Of a stretch of DNA of 64,000 nt, positions 12,322 through 23,445 are shown one piece after another. Where the stretch lies: assembly GCF_017562075.2 (NCBI RefSeq), contig NC_054081.1, forward strand, positions 6,987,502 to 7,051,501, read 5' to 3'. The notes under the pieces are model-generated. The model was not told where the DNA came from and did not search any database. It saw only the letters and a program-made list of their open reading frames with translations. Source of the DNA: Anopheles merus (Eukaryota; Arthropoda; Insecta; Diptera; Culicidae). Positions within the stretch are counted from its first letter, which is position 1; each line of letters opens with the position of its first letter. Both the position numbers and the translations under genes were made by a program.

Positions 12322-12351
12322 ATACGATTATATTTTCACCGTTAACGCAAG

Positions 12352-12385
12352 GCTGAAAATACACGGACTGGAATTTCGCGGCCGG
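12352..12385 (+). repeat. Short dispersed repeat with GCGGCCG
   Basis: GAAAATACACGGACTGG followed by AATTTCGCGGCCG recurs at 51354-51390, where it continues into GCGGAATTCC and forms a near-perfect palindrome around GCGGCCGC. Both copies lie next to MITEs. Confidence 0.7.
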
Positions 12386-13187
12386 TTCTCATATTTGTGG
12401 GACACTTCCTTGACTCTTTCCTAAGGGAAGTGAACTTCATGTGTTGGAAATTGGACTCTGGCATCCTTGTCGGACAAGCTCCTTGTAAATTCCTATTAGA
12501 TTTGTCCAACAACCCAAGCGCCACAGATTAAGCTTAAACGACTGGAAAATTGAATATCCATAGAAAAAAAATGAAAGCTCCACAGCTTCATTGGTTTGAT
12601 CAATAGATGGCGTATTACAACTCATCATTATATTGCTATCCTTTTCTTGCAATGTGTTTCGACAAGTTGCATTTTATTTTGACCTATATAGCCTTCTAAC
12701 TGTCTGAGCAAAAATCTATATAAATGGTCGTGTGGTTAGATACGTGGGTATCAACACCAATGACCATTGCTCAAATCTCACTTGCTTCAGTGCTGGTGGT
12801 TTCCGTTGGAGTTTAGTATTTAAACAATCGTATCGCCGTTCTAGTTCTAGCGATGCATAACTTCAATGCGAAACCATACAACAGTACAGAGGAAATGAGA
12901 AAGCTCTCCTCCAAGCGATGAAGCTCAACTGGTTGGGGTATCCCACCAACAGATAGCGCCACCAGCTTTTTTGCTATTTTTAGAATGCATGAGTCGTTTG
13001 GCGTCTGCTAAACGAAGTCTTTCTATATTCCGTTTAGGTAGAGAACTTGAGTCGTTTAGAAGCCGTTTAGTGGTCGTTTAGTGGATTTGTGGCACTTGGG
13101 AAGGGTGCTATAGAGTCCAATTCCCATTACATTCAATTCATTTCACTTAAGAAAGAGTCAGTAAAGTGTCCCACAGCTCGCATATCG
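12384..13187. mobile_element. GTGGGACACTT-type MITE, interrupted
   Basis: Outer inverted repeats read GGTTCTCATATTTGTGGGAC at the left and AAGTGTCCCACAGCTCGCAT at the right, followed inward by GACTCTTTC and GAAAGAGTC. An uninterrupted relative of about 200 bp lies at 42990-43190. Here it is split by a 588 bp MITE at 12513-13100. Confidence 0.75.
12513..13100 (+). mobile_element. 588 bp CCCAAGYGCCACA MITE, copy A
   Basis: Ends CCCAAGCGCCACA and TGTGGCACTTGGG. The right part has several CGTTTAG repeats (about 12990-13085). Nearly identical to the copy at 59237-59823 (only scattered differences seen), so it amplified fairly recently. Against the unbroken outer element at 43 kb, the insertion left a 2 bp AA duplication. 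No coding frame longer than about 70 codons. Confidence 0.9.
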
Positions 13188-14247
13188 AGTAAAATCGCAT
13201 TGTATGAGCGTTGCCACCACCCTAAACAGCTGTAAACAGAACGGCTGCACGTCGTGTAACCGCTGCTTGAGCGGTTCACTTTGACAGCTCGATCGATTTG
13301 CGGCTGACGTTTCCCTACTTGTATTGTGTTCCGGCGAACGAAAACAAAACGCAAAGGCGTCTGAGTGCGAGAGGCTAGGACTGGCTGCAATCGGTAAGAA
13401 AAAACGTAAATTATAGCTAAAAATTATCAAACTACAATACATGGTCTCAACGTCACACACTCTGGTGAAGGTTAGACGAGCGTTATCAATATCCTCAAAA
13501 TCAAAGCTTGCAAGGAACCATTGTCCGAGGAGGGCTGCTGTGCGTGAGTGTTGTTTTTCATGCCCATTTTCACAGACCGCTGCAGCGGCGAAGGAGACGT
13601 GATCTTGCGTTATCGCGCGCCCGAAGCAGCATCAAATCGCCCCCCCGCCGTGGTCAAGTTTATAAATAAAACATACAAACCTCCCATGCCGAGCGAAAGC
13701 GTCAACTCGACGCTGCTCGGGACTGGCGGGGCGCTTGTCCCGATGGCCTGGCCCCTCCCTGGGCGTCCGTCGCGCCGTGTGCACGCGTGACGGTCGTGAC
13801 GCCCGTCGGTACAGATGAACCGGCCGCTTTCGTGGAGTTTATTGAAGCAGCCGAAATCGTGTGCTCGGCGTGGACGTAGCGGCGTGCCGTTCTAATTTTA
13901 AACCCGGGCTTTCCTCGGCCCCTTGGGGGCCGCTTCATACTTCAAGCGTACGCGCTTGAGTTGAGCGCTCAAACCGGCCCCGGGAGCCCCCGACGATTGC
14001 CGGGAGAACGAGAGAGAGAGAGAAGCGTTGCGAGAGGTACGGAAATAGTTTTTCCCCGCCTTCAGCGCACCCGGAAAACTAAGGCCCGTTTTGCAGCCAT
14101 TTCTTGCTGAGAATAGTTTCGTGGTGAGAAGCAAGAGAATGATAGTCGAGAGATTTGGTGTTGGAGGAACCCGTTTGGCTGCATTGTACGCACATTTAGC
14201 CACAATCTGTTTTCCTCAATCGCTACCTCCTGCGAGGCCATCTCTCA

Positions 14248-14278
<31 letters not shown>

Positions 14279-14690
14279 CTGTTCGGGTTTGGCATGATCG
14301 GTTTGCGCAAGCCCGGCCGGCTCGCAGCCGGCGTAAGCTGGCGAGCGAGACCCTGGCATGCCCGGGGGCCTTTTTCGTGTCGCTTAGCTCGAGCCGTACA
14401 GTCGTGCCGTGTTCGTTCCGGTCCGTGTGTGCACACGCAGCTTTCTATAGCCCGTCCTGTCCGTCCGTTTTGGTGCGGTGCGTTTTCCAGTGTGGCCTGT
14501 TTTCCCAAAAAAAAACTAAATTTTCCTAACTAAATTGCACAATGAACTGCGTGCGCGGTTGTGTGTGAAACGAATGTTTACTAATTAATTTTGTTGGCTG
14601 TTTTTTTTTAGGAATCAAGTGCTGCTCTTGAATCGCGCGCGTGTGTGTGTGTGTGTGTTGTGTGAAGTAAGATCAATCCGCGCGCCCAAC
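13188..14690. other. Upstream flank and possible 5' UTR of the TRIC gene
   Basis: No coding exon supported. TTTGACAGCTCGATC lies at about 13280. A (CT)n/(CA)n tract runs from about 14246 to 14278. A pyrimidine tract ending TTTTTTTTAG at about 14611 looks like a splice acceptor for a 5' UTR exon leading to the TRIC start codon; I could not settle its donor. Confidence 0.4.
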
Positions 14691-14691
14691 C

Positions 14692-15925
14692 ATGGATCCG
14701 GAGGCGTTCCTAGACATCGCCAACCAGGTGATCAAGCTGAAGATGTTCCCGTACTTCGACGTCGCGCACAGCCTGCTGTGCGCACTGTCGGTGAAGGAGG
14801 ATCTGGGCGCGGGCGCGCACACCTTCTCCCGGAAGCACCCGCTCGCCTGCTGGCTGTCGACGATGCTGGTCGTCTTTGCCGGCGGCATGGTCGCGAACGG
14901 GCTGCTCGGCGAGCCGATCCTGGCGCCGCTCAAGAACACGCCCCAGCTGCTGGTCGCGACCGCCTGCTGGTACATCGTCTTCTACACGCCGTTCGACATC
15001 GGCTACAAGGTGGCCAAGTTCCTGCCGATCAAGCTGGTGGCCAGCGCGATGAAGGAAATCTACCGCGCAAAGAAGGTGAGCGGACCAGCGCCGGCAATAC
15101 CCGTAGGAAAGTCGGAATGGCGACTGTTGGCGCAATCAAAAACCGGGCGGCAACACACAGCTATCAATTTTTGTGCAAACCCTCCCCCTCCCTGCTCAAT
15201 CAATTATCCTTCCCATTGTGATGTAATGTGGAGCAGTGGGAATGGGGCTTCTGCCCCAAAGATTGCCTACGTGCAAGCAACGTGGTCAACAGAACACGCA
15301 GTCCGACCTCCCGGACACGTGTCAGCCTATCAACCGATCGTGCAACAGCGCCAGGCCGGCTCACTTTGCTAACCCGTTTTCCCTTCACTTTTCCCCACTG
15401 CAGATCCACGACGGGGTGACGCACGCCGCCAAGCTGTACCCGAACGCCTTCATCATCATGATCATCATCGGTACGCTCAAGGGCAACGGGGCCGGTTTTA
15501 CCAAGCTGATCGAGCGCCTGATCCGCGGTGTCTGGACCCCGACGGCGATGGAGTTCCTGCAGCCAAGCTTGTAAGTGATGGCGCTCCCCGCCCACCCCGA
15601 AGAAGATAGAACAGAATTTATTTATTATTTTTATTTTACCTCCTACAGCTACACCAAGGCGTCCCTGATCGCGTCGATCATCTTCGTGCTGGACAAGAAG
15701 ACGGATCTGATCTCGGCCCCGCACGCCCTCGTCTACTTCGGCATCGTCATCTTCCTGGTGTACTTCAAGCTGTCGTCGATCCTGCTCGGCATCCACGATC
15801 CGTTCGTGCCGTTCGAGAACCTGAGCTGCGCGCTGCTGTTCGGCGGCATCTGGGACAGCCTGGCCAAGATTCTGGGCCGCGGCCAGGCCAAGGAGGAGCC
15901 GAAGGATGCGAAAAAGTCCAACTAA
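14692..15925 (+). CDS. Tric: Trimeric intracellular cation channel (TRIC/TMEM38 family)
   Basis: Monovalent cation channel of the ER/nuclear membrane, thought to balance charge during Ca2+ release. Exons 14692-15075, 15404-15570 and 15649-15925 join in phase 0 and across a Phe codon; total 275 residues, close to the family's 275-300. Several hydrophobic segments are visible: around ACWLSTMLVVFAGGMVANGL, LLVATACWYIVFYTPFDIGY, AFIIMIIIGTLKG, ASLIASIIFVL and FGIVIFLVYFKLSSILLG. The GGMVANGLLG and YTPFDIGYK stretches are typical of the family. The tail is lysine-rich (KEEPKDAKKSN), as in other TRICs. The start codon context is CCAACCATGG, near-ideal. A 5' UTR intron is likely. Confidence 0.95.
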
Positions 15926-17105
15926 AGCCGGACACACAGCACGCGGCGTTTAGGATTTTATTTTTCTAATGCTTAGTATTGCATGTGTGTGTGCGTGCTT
16001 TTTTTTTTTCTTTTCTTTTGCGCTCCCCTTTTGATCGGCTACACACACAAGCGCGTGATCGTGCGCGTGTGTATTGTGTACGCGCCCCGAGCAGCTATAC
16101 CATTCTAAATTTAAGCGTCGATTAAAAAAAACAAACGAACCGGTCAAAGCTTTAGGTTTGGAGGCAAATTTCACTTATTTTCATTCGTACTTTCACTTCC
16201 TTCAGGTTTGATTTGACACACGCTTGCCATATGGTGTGGTGTGGTTCCATCCAAAATCAAGACACACACACACTCACACCATCGTAGAACGAAACCAAAG
16301 CCAAAGCGGTGTAAACACGTGTCCTGGGCGCAGGCACGTGTAGGGTCATTATTATTTAGATTGTTTTTACGCGGTTTGATGTGGCCTATTTTTTTAATTT
16401 ATTTTTTCTAGTCCAGCTAAAAGAGAGAAGGCTTAAGTAGTTTAGCATTATTATGTTTATTTTACAGGTAGCTAGTTTTATATTATTTGTGACCTTTTTT
16501 TGTGTGTGTTTAATAATCCGGATAGAGCATAGAAGAAGCGCAAACAGCGAGCGAACAAAAACACACACACTTGCGGATGAAATGTGGCAGGAAAATAGGG
16601 AAAGGAAAGGAAAAGCACACCCCCATAGCAGTGGGTGGTATGGGGGGTAGTCCTTTTTCAGCAGCGTTTTCTCCGGATGTTTCCTATTAGACGCCATATT
16701 AGACAGTACACACAGAGAGAGAGAGACACACACACACAAACACACACATGTACGCCGAACTTGAAAAGACTTAACTATTACTAGACGAGGACGCCAGGGA
16801 TATTCCTGCACAGATGGGCACAGTTGGCAGGGCAGAACAGGAGACGAGACGCTCACACACAGAACGATACCACCGTGCGCGGTCGGATGTGGCCGGTGGG
16901 CCGGGTGCCCATACCGGCTTTTCTTTTCGACCACCCCACCACCCCCCGTAACGAACCGAAAAGAGCATAATATTCGAAGGCATAATGCAACCGTATTATA
17001 GCGTTGTTAGCTTGTAACCGGCAGCCCGCTGCCGAGGTGTGGCGGACGACGATGCGACAACTTTTGAAGAGCAATAAAGTAAAACACGCTGTGATTCCAG
17101 GCAAG
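15926..17105 (+). other. Probable TRIC 3' UTR
   Basis: No coding sequence. AATAAA at about 17072-17077, shortly before TGTGATTCCAGG, is a candidate poly(A) signal, giving a 3' UTR of about 1.15 kb. CA-rich runs occur at 16260-16280 and 16720-16750. Confidence 0.4.
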
Positions 17106-17441
17106 ATTTAACCAAAAAAAAAAAAGAAGCATTCGGTAGATTAAGTATTCTAAAAAAACACTACAAACCCGGAAAAATCGCGTGTGTGAAAACAACCTTA
17201 CCCGCGCGCTGTAAAAATAGAGCAGTGGCAGCCGTTTGTCGTGAGAACAGGGTGCGGTTAAAAATAGATATATGGCAAAAAGTGGTGTGGTATGCGAAAC
17301 GAATGTATCGCTATCATTAAGCTGAGAGCTGCCCGTCATGCGGCAGCAGCACCGTCAGGTGAGGAAAGATCAGTTATGAAGCGTTGGTTCCAATTAATGA
17401 AGCATTGGATAAGATCTTTTTTTAAATCGCTTCTAACTAGT

Positions 17442-18240
17442 GTTGGGTAAAACTGATTCAAATTCATGAACCTGAATGAATCTTTGAAGTGATTCACGAT
17501 TATTTGCAACGGAGATTCTTATTAATTGAATTACCAACGATCCATGAATCCCGAAAGGCTCATGAATTTCAAAAGATGCATCTATCGAAAGATCCACGAA
17601 TCTCCAAAGATTCATATAGCTTGAGTTTCTCTTTATTCTTCTTCTTAGCGTAACAACCTACGTGGTCATGCCAGCATATACAGGCTTTCGAGACTTCTTG
17701 GCAAGTACCACGCAGTCGGATAGTTTGTTTTGCTACGGAGAGACGGTGGAAGTATCACGGGCATGATGTTAAGTCGTGCGAGTTAACCAATGTACCATGG
17801 GATCGCGCAATTTCAATATTTTGAAAATTAAACATCTATAAAAATGCATGCATCCCTAGACAATCTAACTTACGTTCTTACGTTTTCATGATTCCTTGGA
17901 GATCTATTTATCTTCAGAGATGCATGAATTTTTGAAGAAGTCAATTCGAGATTTGAATTATTCATCGCTGAAGATTTATATGAATTAAATATAATTAGCT
18001 CCGACATTTTCTGGAATCGATTCCGGATATTAGGCCCGGAACAATTTTCCGGAATCAATTCCGGAATCGGAATTGGCTCCGGAATTGAATCGGCTCCGGA
18101 ATCGGAATTAGCTCCGATATCAGAATCGGATTCGAAATCGAAGTTGGTTTCAGCATCTCCATAAGAATAGACGTTTGGATCTAATGATGCTACATAATGA
18201 TAGCCGTTAAGATTCAAAATTGACTTGTAAACGAATCACT
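17442..18240 (-). repeat. GATTCATGAATCT-type repeat block with SINE inside, left arm
   Basis: Starts AGTGTTGGGTAAAACTGATT and is made of short units around GATTCATGAATCT and AAAGATTCAT. It then includes a SINE and grades into the TCCGGA array. The part to about 17800 is repeated in the opposite orientation at 21910-22472, on the other side of the TUG gene. Confidence 0.7.
17637..17806 (-). mobile_element. tRNA-derived SINE, minus strand
   Basis: Read on the minus strand, it starts near GGTACATTGGTTAACTCGCA, passes CTCGAAAGCCTGTATATGCT and ends with an AAGAAGAAGAATAAAG tail. It resembles the SINE at 21.66 kb but is diverged, so it may be a sister subfamily. Confidence 0.7.
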
Positions 18241-18440
18241 CTCATGGAGACTTCCGGACTGATTCCGCTTCTCTGAATTCCCTGAATTCCCATTCCGGAG
18301 CTAATTCCATTTCTGGAGTCAATTCTGATTCCATTACCGGAGCAAATTGTGATTCCCACATTGTTACCGATTCCGATTTCAGAATCGATTCCAAAGCCAA
18401 CTCCGGAATCGGAATCAGGTTAGTCCACCACTAATATGAA
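17990..18440. repeat. TCCGGA-centred minisatellite
   Basis: 12 bp units such as GGCTCCGGAATC and AATTCCGGAATC, in one orientation up to about 18130 and more degenerate beyond 18240. A unique tail, CATAAGAATAGACGTTTGG (about 18160), is shared with the end of the 54 kb array, so the array is part of a defined dispersed element. Confidence 0.75.
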
Positions 18441-18800
18441 TGAGTGTTAACGAAAGTTTCATGAAAACCCAACACCCCTTCTAACCGTCACCGACCAAGC
18501 GGACATTTGAAACGGTCGCCGTGTAGACGCAGCTTCACCTCGTCGTGTGCAAGCTGTCACAGCGCGGTGAAATGTTTACATCTCTGGCGAGCGAACGTCG
18601 CCCCATGCAGCGCTAACCGAGCAAGTCATTGCGCTACAATCACAGCCGGTCGAGAAGCCGGGAGTGTGTGTGTTTTGGACCGTCCTTCGCCCGAACGCTC
18701 GCGTCTGGCCACGCGTTACGCCACGGGACCGACCGTATGTGTCAGTGTTTGGCTTTCGGAGCGCTTTGGTCTCGTGAAGCCGTGCGAAAAGTAGCGAAAG

Positions 18801-20547
18801 ATGGCCACCGTCACCGTGCTGACCGTGCACGGACGCCGCCAGACGGTCAAGGTGGAGCCGAACATGACCATCCTGGAGGTAGGTAACCGCCACCCTCCGC
18901 AATCAAACCCGGCCGGTTCATATCCGCCTTATTGCATTGCAGATACTGGAAACGGTCTGCCGTAAGTACAACTTCCCGCAGGACGAGTACGACCTGCTGC
19001 ACCATAACAAGGTGCTCGACCTCTCAACCATGTACCGGTTCGCCGGCATCCCGAACAATGCGCTGCTCGAGATGGCGAAGGCGAAGCGGGCCCGCGTCGA
19101 GGACGACGTGGTCGTGCAGCTGCAGCTCGAGGACGGTACGCGCACGGCGAACGGCACGTTCAAGCCGTCCCAGTCGCTGCTGGACGTGCTGGTGGCGCTC
19201 TGTCCCGCCCGGGCCACTGCCGAGTCGCACCCGGTGCTGGTGTACATGCGGCGGGAGGTGTACTGGGCCCAGCTGCCCGCCACCACGCTCAAAAGCCTCG
19301 GGCTGACGCGCGGCCGGGCGGCACTGCGGCTGCTGCAGCGCCGGGCCGAGGAGCCCAAGCAGCAGGCGAACGTGTCCGCCCCGTTGCCGCCGGTGGTGCC
19401 GGCCCGGAACGACGCCAAACCACCAACGACCACCGTCACCACCAGTGCTGTGCCTTCGGCTACCGGCTCGAGCGAACCGCCGAACGTGGCCAAACCAACG
19501 ATCGAACCGGCTGAGGGGAAGCCGCAAGCGGAACCAAACGAAGCGGAGGGAAAAACGGAACCGGCGGAAAAGAAGGTGGCCGTCGAGCGGCCGGACGCGC
19601 CCAAGGCTGGCGAGCAAGCGGTTGAGGAAGCGGTGCCGGAAAGGCCACGCCCGGAGGCGCGAATCGTGGTGCTGGGCGACCGGGACGCGGTGCTGTTCCA
19701 CGCGTCGACCGCCGAGCGGGACCAGACCGAGGTGGCAGATTCGTTCTTCGACCTGACCGTGCCGGAGATGATGCAGCTGTACAAGCAGCTGCAGGAGCGG
19801 GTGAAATCGCTCGAGGACGCACCGCTGCTGACCGGCGAGCTGCGCGAGCTCGAGCGCAACCAGCAGCTGCTGAGCAGCATGGGCCGGTACCGGCAGGCCG
19901 TCATCCGCGTGCAGTTCCCCGACCGGCACATCCTGCAGGGCGTCTTTCAGGTGTACGAAACGGTCGGGCACGTGGTGGAGTTTGTGCGCGGCTATCTGGC
20001 CGACCCGAACCAATCGTTCTGCTTGTGTAAGCATTCGCCCGGTTCATTCGACTGTCAAGCCGTTGCTATCCATACAAAAAAAAATTAACCTTCTTCTTCC
20101 CCTTTCACAGATACTACACCGCCGAAGGTGGTGCTGCAGCCCGCGGCTTCCCTGCTCGATGCGGGCTGCTTTCCCCAGGTCCTGCTGCACTTCAGCACGG
20201 CTGATCAAACGGCCACCGGGGACAGTATGGCCGCGGCCCCGACCGGCTTCGCGCTACGGTGCGAGCTGCTCGGCCAGCTGTCGAACGCAACCGGTGCGGC
20301 CGTTGTAGCGGCACGAGCAAAACGAAACGCGACCACCGTCGACACGACCACCGCCACCACCACCACCAACACCAGCATGGAGGCCAGCAGCAGCGGCACC
20401 ACGGCAATCGAGAGCACCCCGCACGAGACGGTCCCGGCCGGTCCGTCGAACCGCATACCGAACCGCAACTTTAGACAATCCGCATCCGCCTCCAGCCAAG
20501 CGACCAGTGAGCGGGAAGCAAAGATATTGAAGTTTTTGAAAAAGTAG
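18801..20547 (+). CDS. ASPSCR1: TUG/ASPSCR1-type tether protein with UBL and UBX domains
   Basis: UBX-family cofactor of the p97/VCP ATPase; in mammals it tethers GLUT4 vesicles and disassembles p97 hexamers. Exons 18801-18878, 18943-20026 and 20111-20547 give 532 residues. The start MATVTVLTVHGRRQTVKVEP opens a ubiquitin-like N-terminal domain, and a second UBL-like stretch follows (DDVVVQLQLEDGTRTANGTF). A Pro/Ala/Glu-rich linker spans about 165-290. The UBX domain lies at roughly 343-425, with RVQFPDRHILQGVF and the split-codon join LYTTPPKVVL. The last 100 residues are Thr/Ser/Ala-rich. The start sits in AAAGATGG. Domain order fits TUG rather than other UBX proteins. Confidence 0.92.
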
Positions 20548-21264
20548 GAGACGTTATTTATTTCGCAGCTCGCAAGTTGTCACAGACACGTAGACAAACA
20601 CACTGCTGCTGTTGTTGTTGCACTGTGCTCGTGCAGCTAATTATCTTTCCAAAATTTCGTTTCATGCTTATAATAGTTTAGTGGTGCGGTAATCCGTTTT
20701 ATTCCCATTTTGGTTAAAAAAAATAATGAAAAATCACTCGTTCCGGTTTGCGTTACTTTCCTGCTCGCGTGTCTTGTCACATATCGCCCCGGGAATGAGC
20801 AGCCGAATTGTAATCGATCATTGAGGAAGTGGTAAATACAATTTGCCCAGCGTAAAACAACACTAAAAAGGAGATTATTTGCATACCCGCTTACGATACG
20901 TTACACATTCGAACAGGTCCGGTGCGCGCTGGCGCATGGTGGTTCTAGCAGATACGAAAACCAGCGATAGATGGCGCTGTCGGTGGACCAGTTTGAACTA
21001 GAGCACATTTAAAATTCATATTTTCAAAAACGGTTTTAAAACCGTTTGGCCATGCTCAGGTCAGAAAAAGATAATTTAACAGAAATACTACCTAGTTGGC
21101 CGAGTTTTTCGCCCAAAAACCCCTCGTACGAAGAGACAGAATAGTGTTAATCGTTTTTTGTGCAACCAAACGATGTGCTTTCATTATCATGATACAAATT
21201 CTACTAAATTTCCTGCGCTATTTCACCTTTACAACCGAGTATAGTTTGTCGACTGGAACTGGAA
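20548..21264. other. TUG 3' flank
   Basis: Probably the TUG 3' UTR followed by spacer. No coding sequence or clear poly(A) signal; AAAAAAATAATG near 20716 is the only candidate. Confidence 0.35.
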
Positions 21265-21660
21265 TTGTATCGGTTCCAGACCCGGACCCTCGTGAGCTAT
21301 TTCTCGATCGGTATGGATGCATGGAAGGCTCCCGGACATGTATGGGTTCATGATAAGTTTCAGGACCGGTATGTGTACGTGATAGGTTCCAGAATCGGCA
21401 TGGATTCGTGTCAGATTCCAGGGCTGGTATGGGTTCATTATCGGTTCCAGGGCCGGTATAGATTTATGATTAGGTTAATGATAGATTTCATGACCGTTAT
21501 GGGTTCATGATAGGTTCTAGGACAGGTATGGATTCATGATCAGTTCTTAGATCAGTATAACATTGGTTATGGTTCCTGGACCGGTATGGATTCAGTACAG
21601 GTTCCACTATCTATACTGGTTCAGTATTAGATTCAGGTCTGTTATTATGTTTTTTGGACC
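21265..21660 (+). repeat. Minisatellite of about 36 bp units
   Basis: About ten degenerate units containing GGTATGGGTTCATGA and TAGGTTCCAGGACC. Open frames on both strands here (with VWVH/IPGLVWVH-like repeats) come from the repeat. A SINE follows directly at the right end. Confidence 0.8.
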
Positions 21661-21866
21661 TGTCTAGTGGTACAGTCGTCAACTCGAACGACTTAACAAC
21701 ATGCCCGTCATGGGTTCAAGCCCCGAATTGACCGTGCCGCCATACGTAGGACTGACTATCCTGCTATGGTAACAATAAGTCACTGAAAGCCAAACTCACT
21801 TTACTAGTGGATACTGGCAGGCCTTGGCCGACAGCGGTTGTTGTGCCAAAGAAGAAAAAAGAAAGT
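21660..21866 (+). mobile_element. SINE200-like element
   Basis: tRNA-derived retroposon about 200 bp long. A-box-like TAGTGGTACAGTCG at about 21665 and B-box-like GGGTTCAAGCCCC at about 21712 are internal polymerase III promoter motifs. The body contains CATACGTAGGACTGACTATC and the tail is A/G-rich (AAGAAGAAAAAAGAAAG). It matches my memory of Anopheles gambiae SINE200; I could not run an alignment. Confidence 0.85.
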
Positions 21867-21909
21867 TATTATGTTGTGTGCTTGAATAGGAAAAGGTAAT
21901 GTATTAATG

Positions 21910-22472
21910 TCAGGTTTCATGACTCTTTCGTTGAGATTCATTCATATGAATCTTCAGTGATGAGTGATTCGAATCTCGAATCGACTCTTCCAAGGATTCA
22001 TAAATCTCCATGGATCCAAGGATAAATCTCGAAAGATAAATGAATCTTCAATGATTCGTGAATCTAAAAGATTCATAAATCCACTAAAATTCATATATCT
22101 CCAGGGATTCATGAATCTTTAGAGATCTATGATTTTCAAAATAATGAATTTGCGCGATTCCACCAAACCGACCGTCTCCCCGTAGCAAAACAAACTTTTC
22201 GACTGCGTGGACTTGCCAAAAAGTCTGGAAAGCCTGTATAGGTTGGCATGATCACGTAGGTTGTTACGCTAAAAAGAAGAATAATAAATCTTTGGAGATG
22301 TATGAATCTCATGAGAATCCCGAGATTAGTGAATCTTTCAAGATATATAAAGTTTTTGACATGCATCTTTCGAAATTCATGAATCTTTGCAACCGAGATT
22401 AAGATTCATCGAATCATTTTAAAGATTCATTCGGATTCAAAAATCTGAATCAGATTTACTCAACACTATGAT
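21910..22472 (+). repeat. GATTCATGAATCT-type repeat block, right arm
   Basis: Short units around GATTCATGAATCT, with a 5'-truncated SINE inside. It ends CAGATTTACTCAACACT, the complement of the start of the block at 17442. The two blocks face each other across TUG, about 3.5 kb apart. Confidence 0.7.
22150..22292 (+). mobile_element. SINE, 5'-truncated
   Basis: From about CCGACCGTCTCCCCGTAGC through AAAGCCTGTATAGGTTGG to a TAAAAAGAAGAATAATAAA tail. Same subfamily as the minus-strand copy at 17.6-17.8 kb; the A and B boxes are missing. Confidence 0.7.
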
Positions 22473-22716
22473 GTATTGGTGTTAGGACCAGTATGGGTTT
22501 TGTTTTGGATTTAGGTCTCTTTAGGGGTCGTCATAAGTACATCATTTGCACTGGGTTTCGACGCCATTATTTCGGCATACTCTTTGGAATAAGAGCTCTT
22601 TGAAATCGAGTTGCACAGCCCTGTAATCTGGCCAAGTCCACTAGTTACGTTAAAAGAAAAAGAAAACACAACCCACAAACACGAAGTTAGGTTCAATGTA
22701 ACGCACATTGGAACAT

Positions 22717-22722
22717 TTTATT
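22717..22722 (-). terminator. Candidate poly(A) signal for the 1397-residue gene
   Basis: AATAAA on the minus strand, about 720 bases beyond the stop codon at 23446. No closer canonical hexamer was noticed, but no transcript evidence is available. Confidence 0.35.
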
Positions 22723-23445
22723 TGACGAATGAATAATTGATTAGTAATGATTGGAGGGGGGAAAGACGCTAGAAACTAAATAACGTAACCCAAGCGATCC
22801 GAGCAAGAATCGGTACAACATAACCCGGTCGGCCCGGGGACCGATCGGTTACACTGTGCTGCTTAATGTGTTTGCTAAAAGTCTACAATAACGGTCTAAC
22901 GCGTGCTCTGGCCGCGTGCAATTAACTTAAACGTGGTACGGGTACACTAGAGACGTAAAACAAAACAGAGGCTTAACATCTAGACAGAAACAAACAAACA
23001 AAAGAACGAAGGATTTAAAAGAAAAAAAAAAAACAAAAACAAAACTAAACAAATAGAGAGTAAAACGGGCTTTGCTTTCCTATTCTCGTCGCTCGCGCGA
23101 ACCGTAAGGCCGGATGTGGCAGTAGTGCGGCCCCAGACAGAGGCAAGGTCCGGTAGCAGGGGTCTATACTGGCCACGGGAGAAAGCGGGCAAAGAAACCG
23201 TGGGACGCGGGATCGGGTCGGGTAACGCTAGGGCTGGGCGGCTCGGCTCGGGCACTTGCAAAACAGCGACTGTTTGGGGAAGGAATACGGACATGTGTTA
23301 GATCTTTGCCGGGCACGCTCGAACCTTCCAAGTACTTACCTGTTTGACTAGATGGCAATCGTGTGTAGTGTTGGTGGTGATGATGATAATGATGGTAATG
23401 GGTAGCGGTCTAGTCAGCTCAGACGACCCCTTCTGTGCGCACCAG

